Positions 1-10,950 of a DNA stretch of 64,000 nt are shown piece by piece. The first letter of the stretch is position 1, and each line of letters begins with the position of its first letter. The notes under the pieces were generated by a model. It was not told the DNA's origin. It worked only from the letters and a program-made list of their open reading frames with translations, and searched no databases. Both the position numbers and the translations under genes were made by a program. Source of the DNA: Archilochus colubris (lineage: Eukaryota > Chordata > Aves > Apodiformes > Trochilidae); assembly GCA_023079485.1 (NCBI GenBank), contig CM041102.1:2179269-2243268 (forward strand), given 5' to 3'.

Positions 1-439
1 TGGAAAGTACCTTTTTTTTTTTATTTTTTTTCTTCTTCCATGACCATAATTTAATTCTTGATTTGAACCAAGTTGCTACGTTCTTTCTCCTTGATAACTC
101 ACGAGTTCAAATGTAAAAAATGTATTATTACAAGAGACAATTAGGGGGTTCAAAGCATTCTGAAGCATTCCATGCTTCCAGCTTCTGGTACTGATATAAG
201 TAGAGGAATATTTGTGGTTTTTTTACTTGCATGAAGTGGAAGAGTTCCAAGAGTTGGTGGTAAAAGGCCTAATGAAAGTCTGCCTTCATCAGACACAACA
301 AAGATCCTGCATCCTGGGAGGTTAACTGTTTGTGTGGACATGATGCCCAAGCACCAGCATCTTTCCCAAACAAGCCCTTCACCATCTAAACTCAACCACT
401 TCATGCTCAGTCAAAAATAACAATAGCAAAATAATAATT

Positions 440-506
440 AAAAAATAATAAAATAATAATAATTTTTAAAATCCTGGTTTTTTTTGGCTTTATTTTATTA
501 TTTTTT
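440..506. repeat. A/T-only inverted repeat in an AAT-rich low-complexity tract
   Basis: The arms at 440-456 and 490-506 are perfect 17-bp inverted complements made only of A and T, separated by 33 bp. The surrounding 410-525 segment is AAT/ATT-rich low-complexity sequence. With only two bases involved, such pairing arises easily by chance from opposed AAT and ATT runs, so no function is inferred. Confidence 0.6.
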
Positions 507-525
507 TAATAAATAAAGCAACAAT

Positions 526-2689
526 TTAGAACTTCAGGGTATGCAGCTCTCTAATTCCCAAAGCTTTTTTGGGTTGAATATGTGTCTAGCACCTTTGGTG
601 GTATATTAGGATACTAGCAGGTTATAGAAATAACCTTTCTTTTGAAGCATAAACAGTTTTTGCACAAACATCTGACTGCTGTAGTGCAGGAGGTTCTTTT
701 CTACTGAACCTTCTGGTTGTCATTTATTTTTCCAAATACTGATTGGAAACTTCTTCTTGGAAGGAAGAAGGAAGTCTTGTGGATTGCAAACACTGAGAAG
801 AAGATGAATTGTTTAGGATGGTGAGAAGGGTATAAGGACTGAAAGCATAAAGGAAAGTTTAGGCTGAATAACAGGCTAAACTTCCAAGTGCTAAAATCCT
901 ATTAGAGTGGGGAAAATTGTTCCAAAGGATGTGGCAGAAGCTCTACTGTTTGAGGACTTTGCCACTAGATTGGACAAAGGACTAAAAATAAACAATCTTA
1001 CCCTAGCAGGGGGTGAAGAAGCCAAGTCAATGTGTCCAACACCACCCACCTTTGATTTCATTGATCATAAATCAGTCCCTGCCCAGAGAGTGGGAATCTC
1101 AACGAGACACCAGTGTCTGAAGGTGACTTCACTCATCGTGCTCCCAGGGATGGACTCTGTAACCTGCAGAAAAGGAAAAAGAAAAACCTTAGCAAGGAGA
1201 GACACAAGCACCTGCAGGCAGCCTCAGCAAGAGATAGAGCAATTTTAAAACGAGGAAAATAGGAAAAAATAAATAAATATAAGAATATTGGAATTGCTTT
1301 ACTGGCCAGAGGTTCAATCGTACCCTGGGGCCCTGAGAGCCGCCTTCATCCATGTGGAGCAGCCTGGGAGAATGCATGAAGAACACTGGAAGGCTGAGTT
1401 ATGTTTTCAGGCTATCCAAAAGAATATAGAAATTCATTTGACACAGCTGAGGCCAAACACAGATATTTTGCCCTAATATTGGCCATGGGTCCTCAGGGAC
1501 ATGTTCAGCTTGAGCCCCAGAAGTGGGGACACTCAGGAGGGCCAGCTGTCAGCAGGAGCTGCAGATCTGCTGGGTCACTGCCTCCTATCAGATGCTCCAA
1601 GGTTCAGGAGAGAATAGAAAAGTTTTAAATTTCTCTGTGTTTAAGCAACGGGCCAATAAAATTCTTGTCAGTGGGGATAATTTAGTATCAGATGATCTAA
1701 GTTACTAACTTGGTTTATGTAGTCATGGCAGATGACACGAGGCAAGGAAGATACAGCAAGATTTACAGCAGGAGCAATTTGCCAGCAAGATGAGGAGTCT
1801 TGGATGTTAATCCACTTGCTGCCTTCCCCCCTTCTCTTTATGCCTGACCTAAAAACAATTTATTTTTTTTTTAAACCTTTAATGATGGTATTGACCTGAA
1901 ATTCTACAGAGATGAGAAATCTGCCCACTGCCTTTGCTGGTTCCTTGGATTTTTATCAGGTTGTCTGAATTTATGACACAAAGCCCATTTCTGAAGGGTT
2001 TGCTTCAGGGAGTAGTTACGAGTCCTCAGAATTTGCTGTGGGTTTCTTCACTCTGACTGGTCAGAGGACTCACGTGGTGGCATTTCCAGCCCTGACTGGA
2101 GGCATGTGTGAGCACATCTGGTGCAAATCTTTCCTGATAGAAACCAAAATGTCAGTTTCTGTAAATACTTTTGTGTGTGATTCTGAAATTTGCTCTCCGT
2201 TAGGTTTCTGGCCAGTAAAACTTGATAACTCCAAAGTTCTTAGAAAGCAAAGACAAAGCAGTGTGAACATGGCCAAAGGGACTTTATTGCAAAGTTGAAT
2301 GGCTCTAATAGCAGTCAAAGCACACGTTAAATTGGAAAGAAAGTTGAATCTGATTGAGAAGATGCAGTTCTTGAACGGGCAGCAGAGCAGATGGGGTTTT
2401 AAATTAAAAGCAAATCAGCCAAGGTTGGGTCACTCTCATATGCAGGGAAATATGGAATGTATATTGTTAATAGAAAAGCACAAACCCTTTGCATTGGTGT
2501 TTAGGTGTCTATTTGGCATTTTCTGCTGGGTGTGGTGTGGCCATTGAGAGGGCACCAAAATCTTGTAACTTCTCCAAATGGGTGGCAAGACTTTCCTATG
2601 AATACCTGAGCTCAGGACCCAAAGATAAAGGCACTTCTTGTGTCTTTTCAAGTGAAGTTAATTCTAAATTGTCGTATTTAGCAAGGGAT
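526..2689. other. Non-coding stretch, no gene recognised
   Basis: Unique-looking sequence with only short, overlapping open frames on both strands. The longest, about 113 codons at 907-1248, starts at GTG and shows no recognisable domain or splice pattern. I see no RNA gene or identifiable mobile element here. Confidence 0.6.
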
Positions 2690-3000
2690 TTCTCTTCTTT
2701 ATTCCCCTTTCTTCTAACACATCTCTACCTTGTTGCGTTTCCTTTTTTTCCCCATTTTTTTTCCCTTCAAACTATTCCTTTTTACCTTTTAACTTTGCCC
2801 TACACCTTTCCTTAACGCTCCCCCAGATCTTTTTCCTTCTCCCACTGTTATGAATCCTCAAGGGCCACAAGAATTTTCCATTTTCCTGCCCTAAACTCTT
2901 CGTATATCTCTCCCCACCTCATTACAATAAAATAATTCTTCCATTTCGCTGTCACCTCAATTTAGCTCTCTCACCCTCCACTCCCTCTTTTTCCCCTGGT
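2690..3000. repeat. Pyrimidine-skewed low-complexity block
   Basis: About 310 bases are strongly enriched in C and T on the plus strand, with many short runs of T and C and few purines. The block leads almost directly into the 29-bp tandem array. Such strand-asymmetric tracts can form triplex DNA or derive from old simple repeats; no specific role is visible. Confidence 0.55.
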
Positions 3001-3050
3001 TTAAAGACCGACCAGCATTTCCTGAATTGGAAAAGCCACAATAATATTTT

Positions 3051-3137
3051 TTCCATTGAAAATTCCACAAGTGCAGTATTTCCATTGAACATACCACAAG
3101 AACAGTGTTTCCATTGAACACACCACAAGGACGGTGC
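3051..3137. repeat. 29-bp tandem repeat, three copies
   Basis: Three consecutive 29-bp units lie at 3051-3079, 3080-3108 and 3109-3137. Each begins TTCCATTGAA, continues with a CCACAAG core and ends in a CAGTGT/CGGTGC-like segment. Units 2 and 3 resemble each other more than unit 1. A further decayed unit may lie just upstream at about 3022-3050. This is a small minisatellite with no coding potential that I can see. Confidence 0.85.
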
Positions 3138-3218
3138 TTTTGAGGTATCTAAATGCTAAGATGAACTCATAGTGTCCATCTTGGACTCATTAAACCAAAG
3201 CCCCTTCTCTTCTTAAAA

Positions 3219-3310
3219 AGAAAAAAAAAATCCTCAGACAGAGAAAGAATTTTTATTCACAGGTTTCAAAAAAAAAAAAAAAGAAAAAAAATTACAATAA
3301 AAAAAAAGAC
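3219..3310. repeat. A-rich low-complexity tract
   Basis: Several runs of 8 to 15 adenines are interrupted by single G, T or C bases. They lie between the 29-bp array and the roughly 50-bp repeat array. This could be simple-sequence expansion or the remains of retroposon tails. Confidence 0.7.
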
Positions 3311-3397
3311 CTAGACAGAGCCAGGACAATTTTGCACTTGCTTTGTGAATAAAATATAAATAGGTTTTAGCAAGTTAAAAAAAAAGAAAAAAATCCA

Positions 3398-3586
3398 TTA
3401 AAAAAGCTCAGAGTGGTTGAACAGCTGGAAAAGCAACTTTTTTTTTTTGATAACATTCAAAGCTGCTTAGCAGCTGGGGAAAAAATCGCCTGTAAAAACA
3501 CTTAACATTTACAGCCACTCAGTGGCTGGAAAAGCAACTTGTTATAAAATTGATTTAACATTTCAGTGGCTGGAAAAGACATAGAC
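3398..3586 (+). repeat. Degenerate ~50-bp tandem repeat array, locus 1
   Basis: Units of about 50 bp can be aligned at about 3398-3450, 3451-3501, 3502-3553 and a partial one from 3554. Each begins with TTAACATT-like sequence, passes through a GC-box of the form CAGTGGCTGG and continues GGAAAAGCAACTT followed by an A/T-rich spacer. The same unit recurs at 15761-15938. I do not recognise the family. It may be an undescribed lineage-specific interspersed repeat with internal tandem structure, or part of a long terminal repeat or satellite. Confidence 0.65.
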
Positions 3587-5089
3587 ACACACATACATAT
3601 AACTGCAGTGTTTTACACAGCTATTTATGGGTATTTAGACACAGATAATGCTATAAATAGATAAGCTTGGCATTTCTGCTGATGCCCATGTGGCAGAGGA
3701 TAATTTCCATTCAGAGTATTCACCATTTTATTTTATTTTCTGGGATTTTCAAACTAAGCCATTTAAATTCCCATCAGTCTGAAGTCTGGCACGCCTGGAT
3801 GCTCAGCCATCCCACCCAGCCCCCAGGAATGTCTTCAATCATTTTAATTACTGAGCACTTTATGAAATAATAACTGAGTCCTGTATCTGATCAGCTCAAA
3901 TGAAAGACTGACTGTGGCAGCAGAGCCCAAACTGGTTTATATTTGTAATCAAGGCTGTTGGATGAGGTGGTCTCCATCATCCCACCTGAGCTCTCAGGAG
4001 CAACCTGCAGCCTTACAGCCCCCAAAGTGACAAGAACAATTGCTAAAAAAAATAAAAAAAGATGTGAAAAGCATCGTGTATGTAGTAATTAAATGTATTT
4101 CTGAGATCTGAGAAAAAAGGGCATCTTCAAGGCTCTGCAGATCCCACGTTTGACCCCCATCATACCCCCTAAAACCAGGATTAAAGCTGCTGCCTCAACA
4201 CTGCCAGGGCAGAGCCTGTAAGCAGGGGAATTGTCATGGGTGAGGCCCTTGATGTGAGTGTGCATCCCTTGGCAATACCCGAGCTATGGAATGACTGGAA
4301 TAATCTCATGGAAGTTAATTCCTCCAGCCAGTGATTCCCATGTTATCCCCAGCCCACGGGGAGGTGGATGGGCTTTGGGTCACTCTCCCTCAGACTTCAG
4401 CTCCACCTGACATCTCTTTTTCAGTTTGCCCAGTTCACCTCCATGGCAAAATTAACTGGACCCTGGATCCATCCAGTGCCTGAGAGCTGCCACAAAACCT
4501 TGGAGGCAGTTACTGCCCTGCCACAAGTTTCTGCAGTAAAACTTTTTATGTGATGGAGGGACCTCTGTAAAACCAAGGGATGCAGGCAAGCTCCCCAAGG
4601 GCCAACCACAAGTTGGTGGTGAGCCCTTCAGGAGAAAAGAGTGTCTCCTGGAGCAGATGCAGTTCTTGTGTCTTATTTCCAAGTGAGGATGTTGGGACTG
4701 GATGTATTATGGCTGAGGCTGTGCAACCAAGTGTTCCCTACCCAGTAAAGAGGGAGGAGTAAATGGTGCTGGGATTGTGTCTCATTTCCCAAAACCTGAC
4801 GGTCCAAAATGTCTCCTGAAGTCAAGAGTAGAGCCCAAAGTGCTGGTTAGTTGGGTCTGGTGCCAGCTTTTGGAGCTAAGATGAGAAATGGGATGTGTTA
4901 CCTCTGCCAGTCTCTGCAGATAATGAGAAAATGTTCCTGGAGCATCTGAGGGATATCTGAGGGATCTTTAAAGTGTAACCAGTTTGTGGCCAAATCCTTG
5001 TGAAAGTGGAAAAATAATAATTAGCTATGAGTATGTGAAGACATATATTGCTCAGGGACAGAGGGGAATTGTTTAGTGTCATCTGGGTG
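3587..5089. other. Non-coding stretch, no gene recognised
   Basis: Sequence of mixed composition. Open frames reach only about 60-75 codons and occur on both strands. I see no conserved protein motif, RNA gene or obvious repeat beyond short A/T runs. Confidence 0.6.
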
Positions 5090-5285
5090 TAGGGAGGAGG
5101 TGCAAAAAGAAGGTTTTAAGAAGAGTTTTTCTGCCAGGGAGAGCTATTAGGCACTGGAATTATTTCCTCAATGAAAGCAGAGGAAGGCAATTCCTTCAGA
5201 CATTTAATAATAGATTGGGCAAAGAATTAGGAAATAGAAAGAAGAAGCCTGTTCTGGCAGGTAATTTAGCTAATCAGAACTGGTA
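5090..5285 (+). mobile_element. Old CR1/L3-type LINE 3' fragment
   Basis: The segment follows the pattern of the 3' part of old amniote CR1/L3 elements. A stretch ending in AAGAGTTTTTCTGCCAGGGAG comes first, then GGCACTGGAAT. Next come a diverged segment with GGAAGGCAATTCCTTC, then TTTAATAATAGATTGGGCAAA, and lastly a CCTGTTCTGGCAGG-like end. Order and spacing match the family as I know it, although substitutions are frequent. It is a 5'-truncated, dead copy on the plus strand. Confidence 0.65.
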
Positions 5286-5298
5286 GGACTTAAACTTT

Positions 5299-5316
5299 TA
5301 TATATATATATATATA
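5299..5316. repeat. (TA)n dinucleotide repeat
   Basis: Nine consecutive TA units lie just downstream of the old CR1/L3 fragment. It is a short microsatellite. Confidence 0.9.
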
Positions 5317-8300
5317 GGATCATTTAAAGTCATCTGCAATATATATTTTGTTAACTTGCAGCCTTTTTTCATTGCTGTCCAATACCCAGGTGTAAGGCAG
5401 CACAGCTTAATGTTAAAAAAACAAAACCAAAAAACAAAACCCACAAACCTTGTAAATGCTGAGAAGACTGAAATGCTGCAGTGCCAGCGAGGTGAGACTT
5501 CATGGGCATAAAATACACAGGCAAGTTTGCAATCAGGCCACAGAATCCAATGTGGAAGAGAAGGGGTAGAAGGAGCCAAGGTTTGATCTGGAAAATAAAA
5601 AGGGAAAAGCAAGGATGAAGAACCAGGGGATTGGCTGAGATGGGCTAGGATGGGAGGGGGTCCTGGAGAGGACTCTGTCTTGGCAACAGCCATGGAAAAT
5701 AAAAGTAGAGAATAAAAAAAAACTGCTTTAAGAACAGCCCGTGATCAAATACCAGACTGGTTAATTTGTATTTCAGGGGCTAGAGGCAAGGGTGCTAAGT
5801 GTGGGCTGTGCCTCTGGACTTCCCAACACATTTTGTGTTCCTGGACACACAACAAGTCCTAAATCACGGGCATCCGGCTCAGACTTGAGCTGGGGTGTAA
5901 ATGCTGAGCAGCCTTAGACTGAGGAACTAAATTTGGGGCAAGGCAGAGACTTCAGAGCACTGTGGTGTCTGGATTACCCAGAGGATGGCTAAGCCAGGTA
6001 CTTTTTTTCTCTCACTGTTCATCCTGAACAGCACAGTGGGTGCCAGGTTTTATTCTTTCCTTGTCTCTCCCCTTTCTACATTGAAAAAATAAAATATAGA
6101 ACACGTTGTAATTATTCCATATGGGATTATAAACCAGGTCTGTTCATTGAGGGGCTTGGTACCCTGATGTCCAGGATGCTAAGGGCAGGAGGGGACATTT
6201 TCTGGAAGCCCCATCAGCTCCTGGAGTGACAAATGATGCCAAGTGCATGGGTAAGACAGTAGCAGCCCCCCAAATCCTGGATTTTCCAACATGTGGGATC
6301 TCTCTGAGAGGGAAAAAGTTTGTTCCTAAAACAAAGGTGAAGAGAAAGAAGAAAACAGAGAATCCTCAAGTGGTGTCCTCACCCATAAATTCCCTCAGAG
6401 TTGAGGCTCATGAAGTTTATTGCCTTTTTAACAACAGAATGGCATTTCAAATCATCTCTAGGGCTGCTTCAGCCACCCAGATATATTATGGGCAGTTTTG
6501 GCTCCCACTTGTCATCCCATGAAGGCCAGGAGTGCTTATCACTGAGCAGAAAGGTTGAAGTATTTGTCCCAGAGATGTCAGAGCCAGATTTTTATGTACT
6601 TGTTGAATGTAATAGGTGGAGGGGCACGGGCTAACACACTTGCTCTGTTTCATAGGCATTTAGTCCCCAAGCATCACCACTTATTGACTGAGTAATGAGA
6701 TCAGAAAAAAGCTGAGTAATGAGATCAGAATCTGGCCCTTTCCTTCTCCAGTTATTCTATAACCTGTGCAGAAAAATCCTCAGTACAGATCCAGCTCTGC
6801 AGATTTCAAAGCTGCTCAGAAGCTCAGATTATTCACTACACAGTGACCAGAGCAATTTCATTTTACTGTGACTGGAGGCAGGGACAATGCCTGAGCTGCA
6901 GCCACCCCACAGAGCCACCAGCCCTCTCAGCTTGAGTTTACAACCACACTGGACATTGGTACCTCTTAGAAGACACTTTAGTAAGAACCATTCAGTTGTC
7001 AACAGGAAAATGTCACTTTTCACCTCCAGACTTTGAACTTTTTGTAGTTATTTCTGTCCTTCAAGAGAAAAGAGAGGTAAGAGGGAGGCTGGATTGTGTG
7101 GGTTCAGCTCTGACGCTGCTGTTCTGAATCACAGCTGAGATCAAGATTCTCATTCCATTCAGCTTAAAATACTCAAAAACCTTTTCCTGGAAATTGTTCC
7201 CTTTGAAGGCAACCAGTGCAATCTGTGCATGGCTGCTGTGACTCTGACTACTGCAGCTCTCAATGTGCTGATCTCAAGAGTTGTGTGGAGAGAGGGAAGG
7301 TGAGAAGCTTTTGATGGCTGCTGAAGGATGCTCTGCATCCTTCAACCATCCATAAATCCCAGGGAATGGGCATTAGGAAACATTAGGAAACTCCCAAGAG
7401 TGGGAAAAGCATCAGCTAGCACTCAGGTTTCTATTAGACATCAAAGAATCCAGGCAGGTTAAAAATCCATTGAAATCCAGGCTTCTCAGGAAAAACTTGG
7501 ATTTCTACCTTTCAAAGTGTTGAATTTCTGTGGGAAGTGCAGGTTGCTTTATTTTGAAGGCTGGTTCCAGCAGATTGGCTGTGTGAGCCCTGCAGACTCA
7601 AGGGCAAGAAAGCAAATAAAAAGCTTGATTTTGATATGTTTTATCTAAAAATAATAACATCTTTTAAGCCAGTCCTGGGAGTTCTGGGCATTGACTGATG
7701 ACTTCTGAAGGCTTTGGACAGATGATAACACAGACTATCCAGTGAGGGAACCAAAATAACAACAGAGTGGCACTTAAATTGCAAATGTCCCACATACCAA
7801 AGGCCATTGCTGAGAAAATTTTGGAACAATTCTGAATAGCAAATTCATTTGAGAATCTCACAGTACGGAGACAACCATCAAACAATAAAAAAGATCCAAA
7901 AAAACAAATCCAAAGTCTCAGGCTCAGCAAAGCAAATGTACAAAATTTTCTTTCATGTTATTGTTGGACTGAACCAGCTTTCCAGACACACTGAGTTAGT
8001 AAAGCACACTGTCAGCTAGGCCATAAATTTATATAGAATTTCAGTGCTATCTCAGAGGGGCAGTATTGGCTTAAGGAGTTTCCATTTCAGAACCTTGTCT
8101 CATGGCAGACTGGTATTTTTTTATTATTATTTTTTGCCCAGTTTTGCCTAGTGTTGAGCTTTCTGAATGACTTTAGCTTCACAAATCTTTATTGGCCACA
8201 TATTCCTCTCCTGGACCACTCCAGCTCCAGTGCCTGCCAGTCAGACTTAACACCAGTCTGCTGTCAGTGCATGCTACTGTGCTATTTATAAACCCTTTGC

Positions 8301-8470
8301 TACATACAGGTATTTATGGCACTGACTAGGGTCAGGAGGAAAAAAAAAAAAAGGAAAAAAGTTCACTCCATTTTTATTAGCCAAGTTCACAGCCAACCAT
8401 ATGGCCACAAACTGGAAGCCGCCAGCTCAGACAACTGGAACAACATCACTTTGTGAGTCCTGCAAAAGCT
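5317..8470. other. Non-coding stretch with one short duplication
   Basis: No gene is recognised. The longest open frame is a 131-codon minus-strand frame at 5298-5693, which has no recognisable domain and starts inside the TA repeat. A small tandem duplication of a 24-bp unit lies at 6688-6730, where 19 bases (CTGAGTAATGAGATCAGAA) repeat exactly. The rest looks unique. Confidence 0.55.
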
Positions 8471-8535
8471 ATTATATTATATTATATTATATTATATTAT
8501 ATTATATTATATTATATTATATTATATTATATTAT
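8471..8535. repeat. (ATTAT)n pentanucleotide microsatellite
   Basis: Thirteen uninterrupted copies of ATTAT span 65 bp. They are followed by a degenerate GTTAT unit and short TA-rich sequence. Perfect identity between the units suggests a recently active, probably length-polymorphic locus. Confidence 0.95.
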
Positions 8536-9137
8536 GTTATATATGTGGGGACATATATATGTATATATATAAATAAAGAGAGGGATATCAAGATATTTAA
8601 TAAAAGATAACAAGTTCCTCCTCGAGACTCCTGTATCTCTCTTGTCCCCGTTCCCCACCACTATCAGAAGGTCTCCCAGTTTAGGGACACTCTTCCCTCC
8701 CAAGGAGATACTGCAGACACCCTGCCACCTCTCTGCTGTCAGGAAGATTGGTTTATTTGCTGAAATAAATCACACTAATGAACATACAGACACATCCTGA
8801 GTGGAACAAGAACATGCAGCTGGGCCTGTAAGTGTTCGTGGAGGGTATAGAGTCCTCTAAGTCCCCTTCTAACCATGCAATGTATTCTGGAGATTACTTT
8901 TTGTAGTTTTTTTGCTGTGGTTTGTATTTTTTAAAATTACTGGACAGTTCTTGCAGGCAATTTGGGAAAAAAAATAAAAGTTTTCTTTTAGATTTTTAAT
9001 GACAGAAGTTTTAGCCACCCCTACAAAAGGTGGTGTGTGAAATCAAGAGGTGCTCAGATGCTCTGATCACAGCAGCTTGCAACACACATCCCAGCAAGCT
9101 CAACATCACCTGGGGGGCCCTGTTGTACATCTTGTCA
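8536..9137. other. Non-coding stretch, no gene recognised
   Basis: Runs from A/T-rich sequence next to the microsatellite into unique-looking DNA that borders the CR1 fragment. No supportable gene or RNA feature is seen. Confidence 0.6.
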
Positions 9138-9254
9138 GAAATATAGGATGGTTTGGGTTGGAAGGCACCTTAAAGATCACCTGGTTCCAACCCCCCTGCA
9201 TGGGCAGGGACACCTCCCACCAGCCCAGGGTGTTCCATCCAACCTGGCCAGGAA
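9138..9254 (-). mobile_element. Avian CR1 LINE 3' end fragment
   Basis: Read on the plus strand, the segment contains ATGGTTTGGGTTGGAAGG, CACCTTAAAGATCACCTGGT, TCCAACCCCC, then GGGCAGGGACACCTCCCACC and CATCCAACCTGGCCAGG. This is the reverse complement of the 3' end of avian CR1 retroposons, so the element lies on the minus strand. It is short and truncated at its 5' side, as most CR1 copies are, and has no coding capacity. It is the strongest single clue that the genome is a bird's. Open frames running through it are not genes. Confidence 0.85.
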
Positions 9255-9384
9255 AGGAGCAGATGCTCATCAAGCACACCAGGACACCCCTAAAGATACT
9301 ACTGCACTTATCAGTCTTGCTCTTGGGTCTCTGCCTTGCTCTCTGCAATCCTGTGCCCAAGGATTGGTGCTGATCCTGCCTCTT

Positions 9385-9505
9385 GTTGTGGCTTTCACAA
9401 GGTCATTCTCATGTTTTTCGCATCAGTTTCCCTATCTGTAAGATAAAGGTTCCTGATACCTACCTACCTCGGGCTTCTGGGGGTGTGTAATTAATAATCT
9501 GCAGT
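9385..9505 (+). mobile_element. MIR-like SINE tail
   Basis: The run CATCAGTTTCCCTATCTGTAA, then AGATAAAGG, then GATACCTACCTACCTC matches the hallmark 3' part of MIR-type (CORE-SINE) elements. In that family CTCAGTTTCCTCATCTGTAAAATGG is followed by ATACCTACCTCA. Upstream sequence around 9385-9420 fits weakly to the CORE region. It is an old, inactive SINE copy on the plus strand, about 130 bp from the CR1 fragment. Confidence 0.55.
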
Positions 9506-10304
9506 CTCTGTAGGACTAACAAAGAGGTGGAAGGCCTGGGGGAGGGAGAAGCTGGGTAACAGTGGTAGGAAACACATGGTCCCAGAGCTGAGCCCAGCAC
9601 AGAAATTCCCATCAGGGAACAATGCTGCACCAGCTGGGAGGCGGTGAAGGTGACCTCAGGGCTTTGCCTCTCCATTGCCTCCAGCCCATTGTTCTATTGT
9701 GTCCTTTGCAGGGAGTTCAAGGGGATAAACAGCATTTTCCAGCCCTGCTTACTCTCTGGGATGGCTTTCTTCCCTTGGAGCTTTATTTGAGCACAGAGCT
9801 GGAGTGTGGATGCACCTGCCCGGGGATGGGTTTGGCGCAGGGGGTTGTAGAGGTGCTGGCAGAGTCTGTCCCAAAGTGTTCTGCTGTCCTGGGAAGAGAC
9901 AGCAAAGCCAGGAGTCCAGTGAAATGAAAGATGATGTCCCCTGAAGCTCCCCTGAGATCTTCAGCCCAAACCCCCACAACCAGTCAAAGCACCTGGTATG
10001 ATTGTGCAGCATCCTCCTCTGCACAGCAGCTGAAGGCAATGCTGGAGCTGCTGCTGGTGGGAATGAGCCTAGAGCTGCTGTGGAGCCATGGTGATCCTTC
10101 CTTACTGATGTCTGGAGTGATTCATCCCTGCACAGCCCAGTCCCAAGGAAATTGGTACTCAGAGCTCCTTAAATACACTTCAAGTTCAACCACTTTGCAA
10201 GCTGTTAATTTAGTTCCTCCTTTTCAGGGTTTTCAGAGCTCTAGCAACTTAAAGCACTGCAGGAACCTGGTGCAGAGGAGCCCTTTGAGCAGCTCAGTCC
10301 CTCT
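9506..10304. other. Non-coding stretch with a long but unconvincing open frame
   Basis: A 183-codon plus-strand frame at 9931-10482 is the longest in the window. It shows no domain, signal or compositional regularity. Antisense frames of nearly 100 codons overlap part of it, and it runs into the 36-bp duplication. I treat it as chance. No other gene, RNA or repeat is seen here. Confidence 0.5.
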
Positions 10305-10376
10305 CCTGATGTTGCATCTTGTTGGTGATGGGAGATCTGTCCTGATGGAGAATCTTGTTGGTGATGGGAGGTCTGA
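10305..10376. repeat. 36-bp tandem duplication
   Basis: Two adjacent copies lie at 10305-10340 and 10341-10376. Each starts TCCTGATG and carries the block ATCTTGTTGGTGATGGGAG, with only a few differences. This is a local two-copy duplication, 270 bp from another minisatellite. Confidence 0.85.
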
Positions 10377-10644
10377 ACTCTGGCTCAGGGTCTGGCCAAT
10401 GACTGCAGAGCAATGGAGAGGAGATGAGGCACAGGGAAAATGTCACCAAGAGTCAGTGACAGCAAAGACTGCAAAGACTTGAAGCCCAAGAAGCCATCCT
10501 GCAGGACACATGAAGCTCCTTGGAAATGTTCTTTATCCATGGTGCAAGAATATGAATTTTATGAAGATCTCCTCCTTGGTGGAGTGGCACAAGAGACAAT
10601 TTGGCAACTGAGTTATAGAAGAGGGGAGGGAAAAGCACGGCTGT

Positions 10645-10717
10645 GAAAAGGACTGTGTCTCCTGAAAGGACTGTGTCTCCTAAAAGGACTGTGTCTCCTT
10701 AAAGGACTGTGTCTCCT
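10645..10717. repeat. 18-bp minisatellite, four copies
   Basis: Four units built on AAAGGACTGTGTCTCCT lie at 10645-10663, 10664-10681, 10682-10699 and 10700-10717. They are nearly identical. Because 18 is a multiple of three, the minus strand reads as a repeated hexapeptide (RRHSPF) inside a 79-codon frame. Nothing else supports that frame as a gene. Confidence 0.9.
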
Positions 10718-10950
10718 AAAAGAAAGGCAGGGGAGGAAACTGGGAAACATGAAAGGAAAGTGATCAGCCAGGAGGATGAGTGAAAGGAGAAAATGGGAGC
10801 TCGGCAGCACAGTGTTAGCTGAGCCCTTCTGAGCAAAGGTTCTGCCAGCCAAAACAGCGGCAAGTCTGAAATTGGTTAGGGATTGTTTATTTATTCATAC
10901 CACAGGATGTAAACTAATATAGTTAAATTCCCCTGGGAAAATAAAGCTGA

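Noticed and set aside
440..506. 17-bp inverted repeat as a possible mobile-element terminus
   Set aside because: Arms consist solely of A and T within AAT-type low-complexity sequence, so the match is expected by chance.
1308..1330. GGTTCAATCG sequence resembling a tRNA B box
   Set aside because: No matching A box, acceptor stem or cloverleaf could be assembled around it.
3051..3137. Possible CRISPR-like array of 29-bp repeats
   Set aside because: The units are directly adjacent with no spacers, and the DNA is vertebrate nuclear sequence.
9050..9441. Overlapping frames on both strands around 9.1-9.4 kb
   Set aside because: They run through the 3' end of a CR1 element, which is non-coding, so they do not represent genes.
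9931..10482. 183-codon open frame, longest in the window
   Set aside because: No recognisable domain, antisense frames of nearly 100 codons overlap part of it, no splice context, and it runs through a 36-bp tandem duplication. Consistent with chance in GC-richer DNA.
10613..10852. Minus-strand frame with a repeated RRHSPF hexapeptide
   Set aside because: The repeat comes from an 18-bp minisatellite; flanking residues show nothing recognisable.
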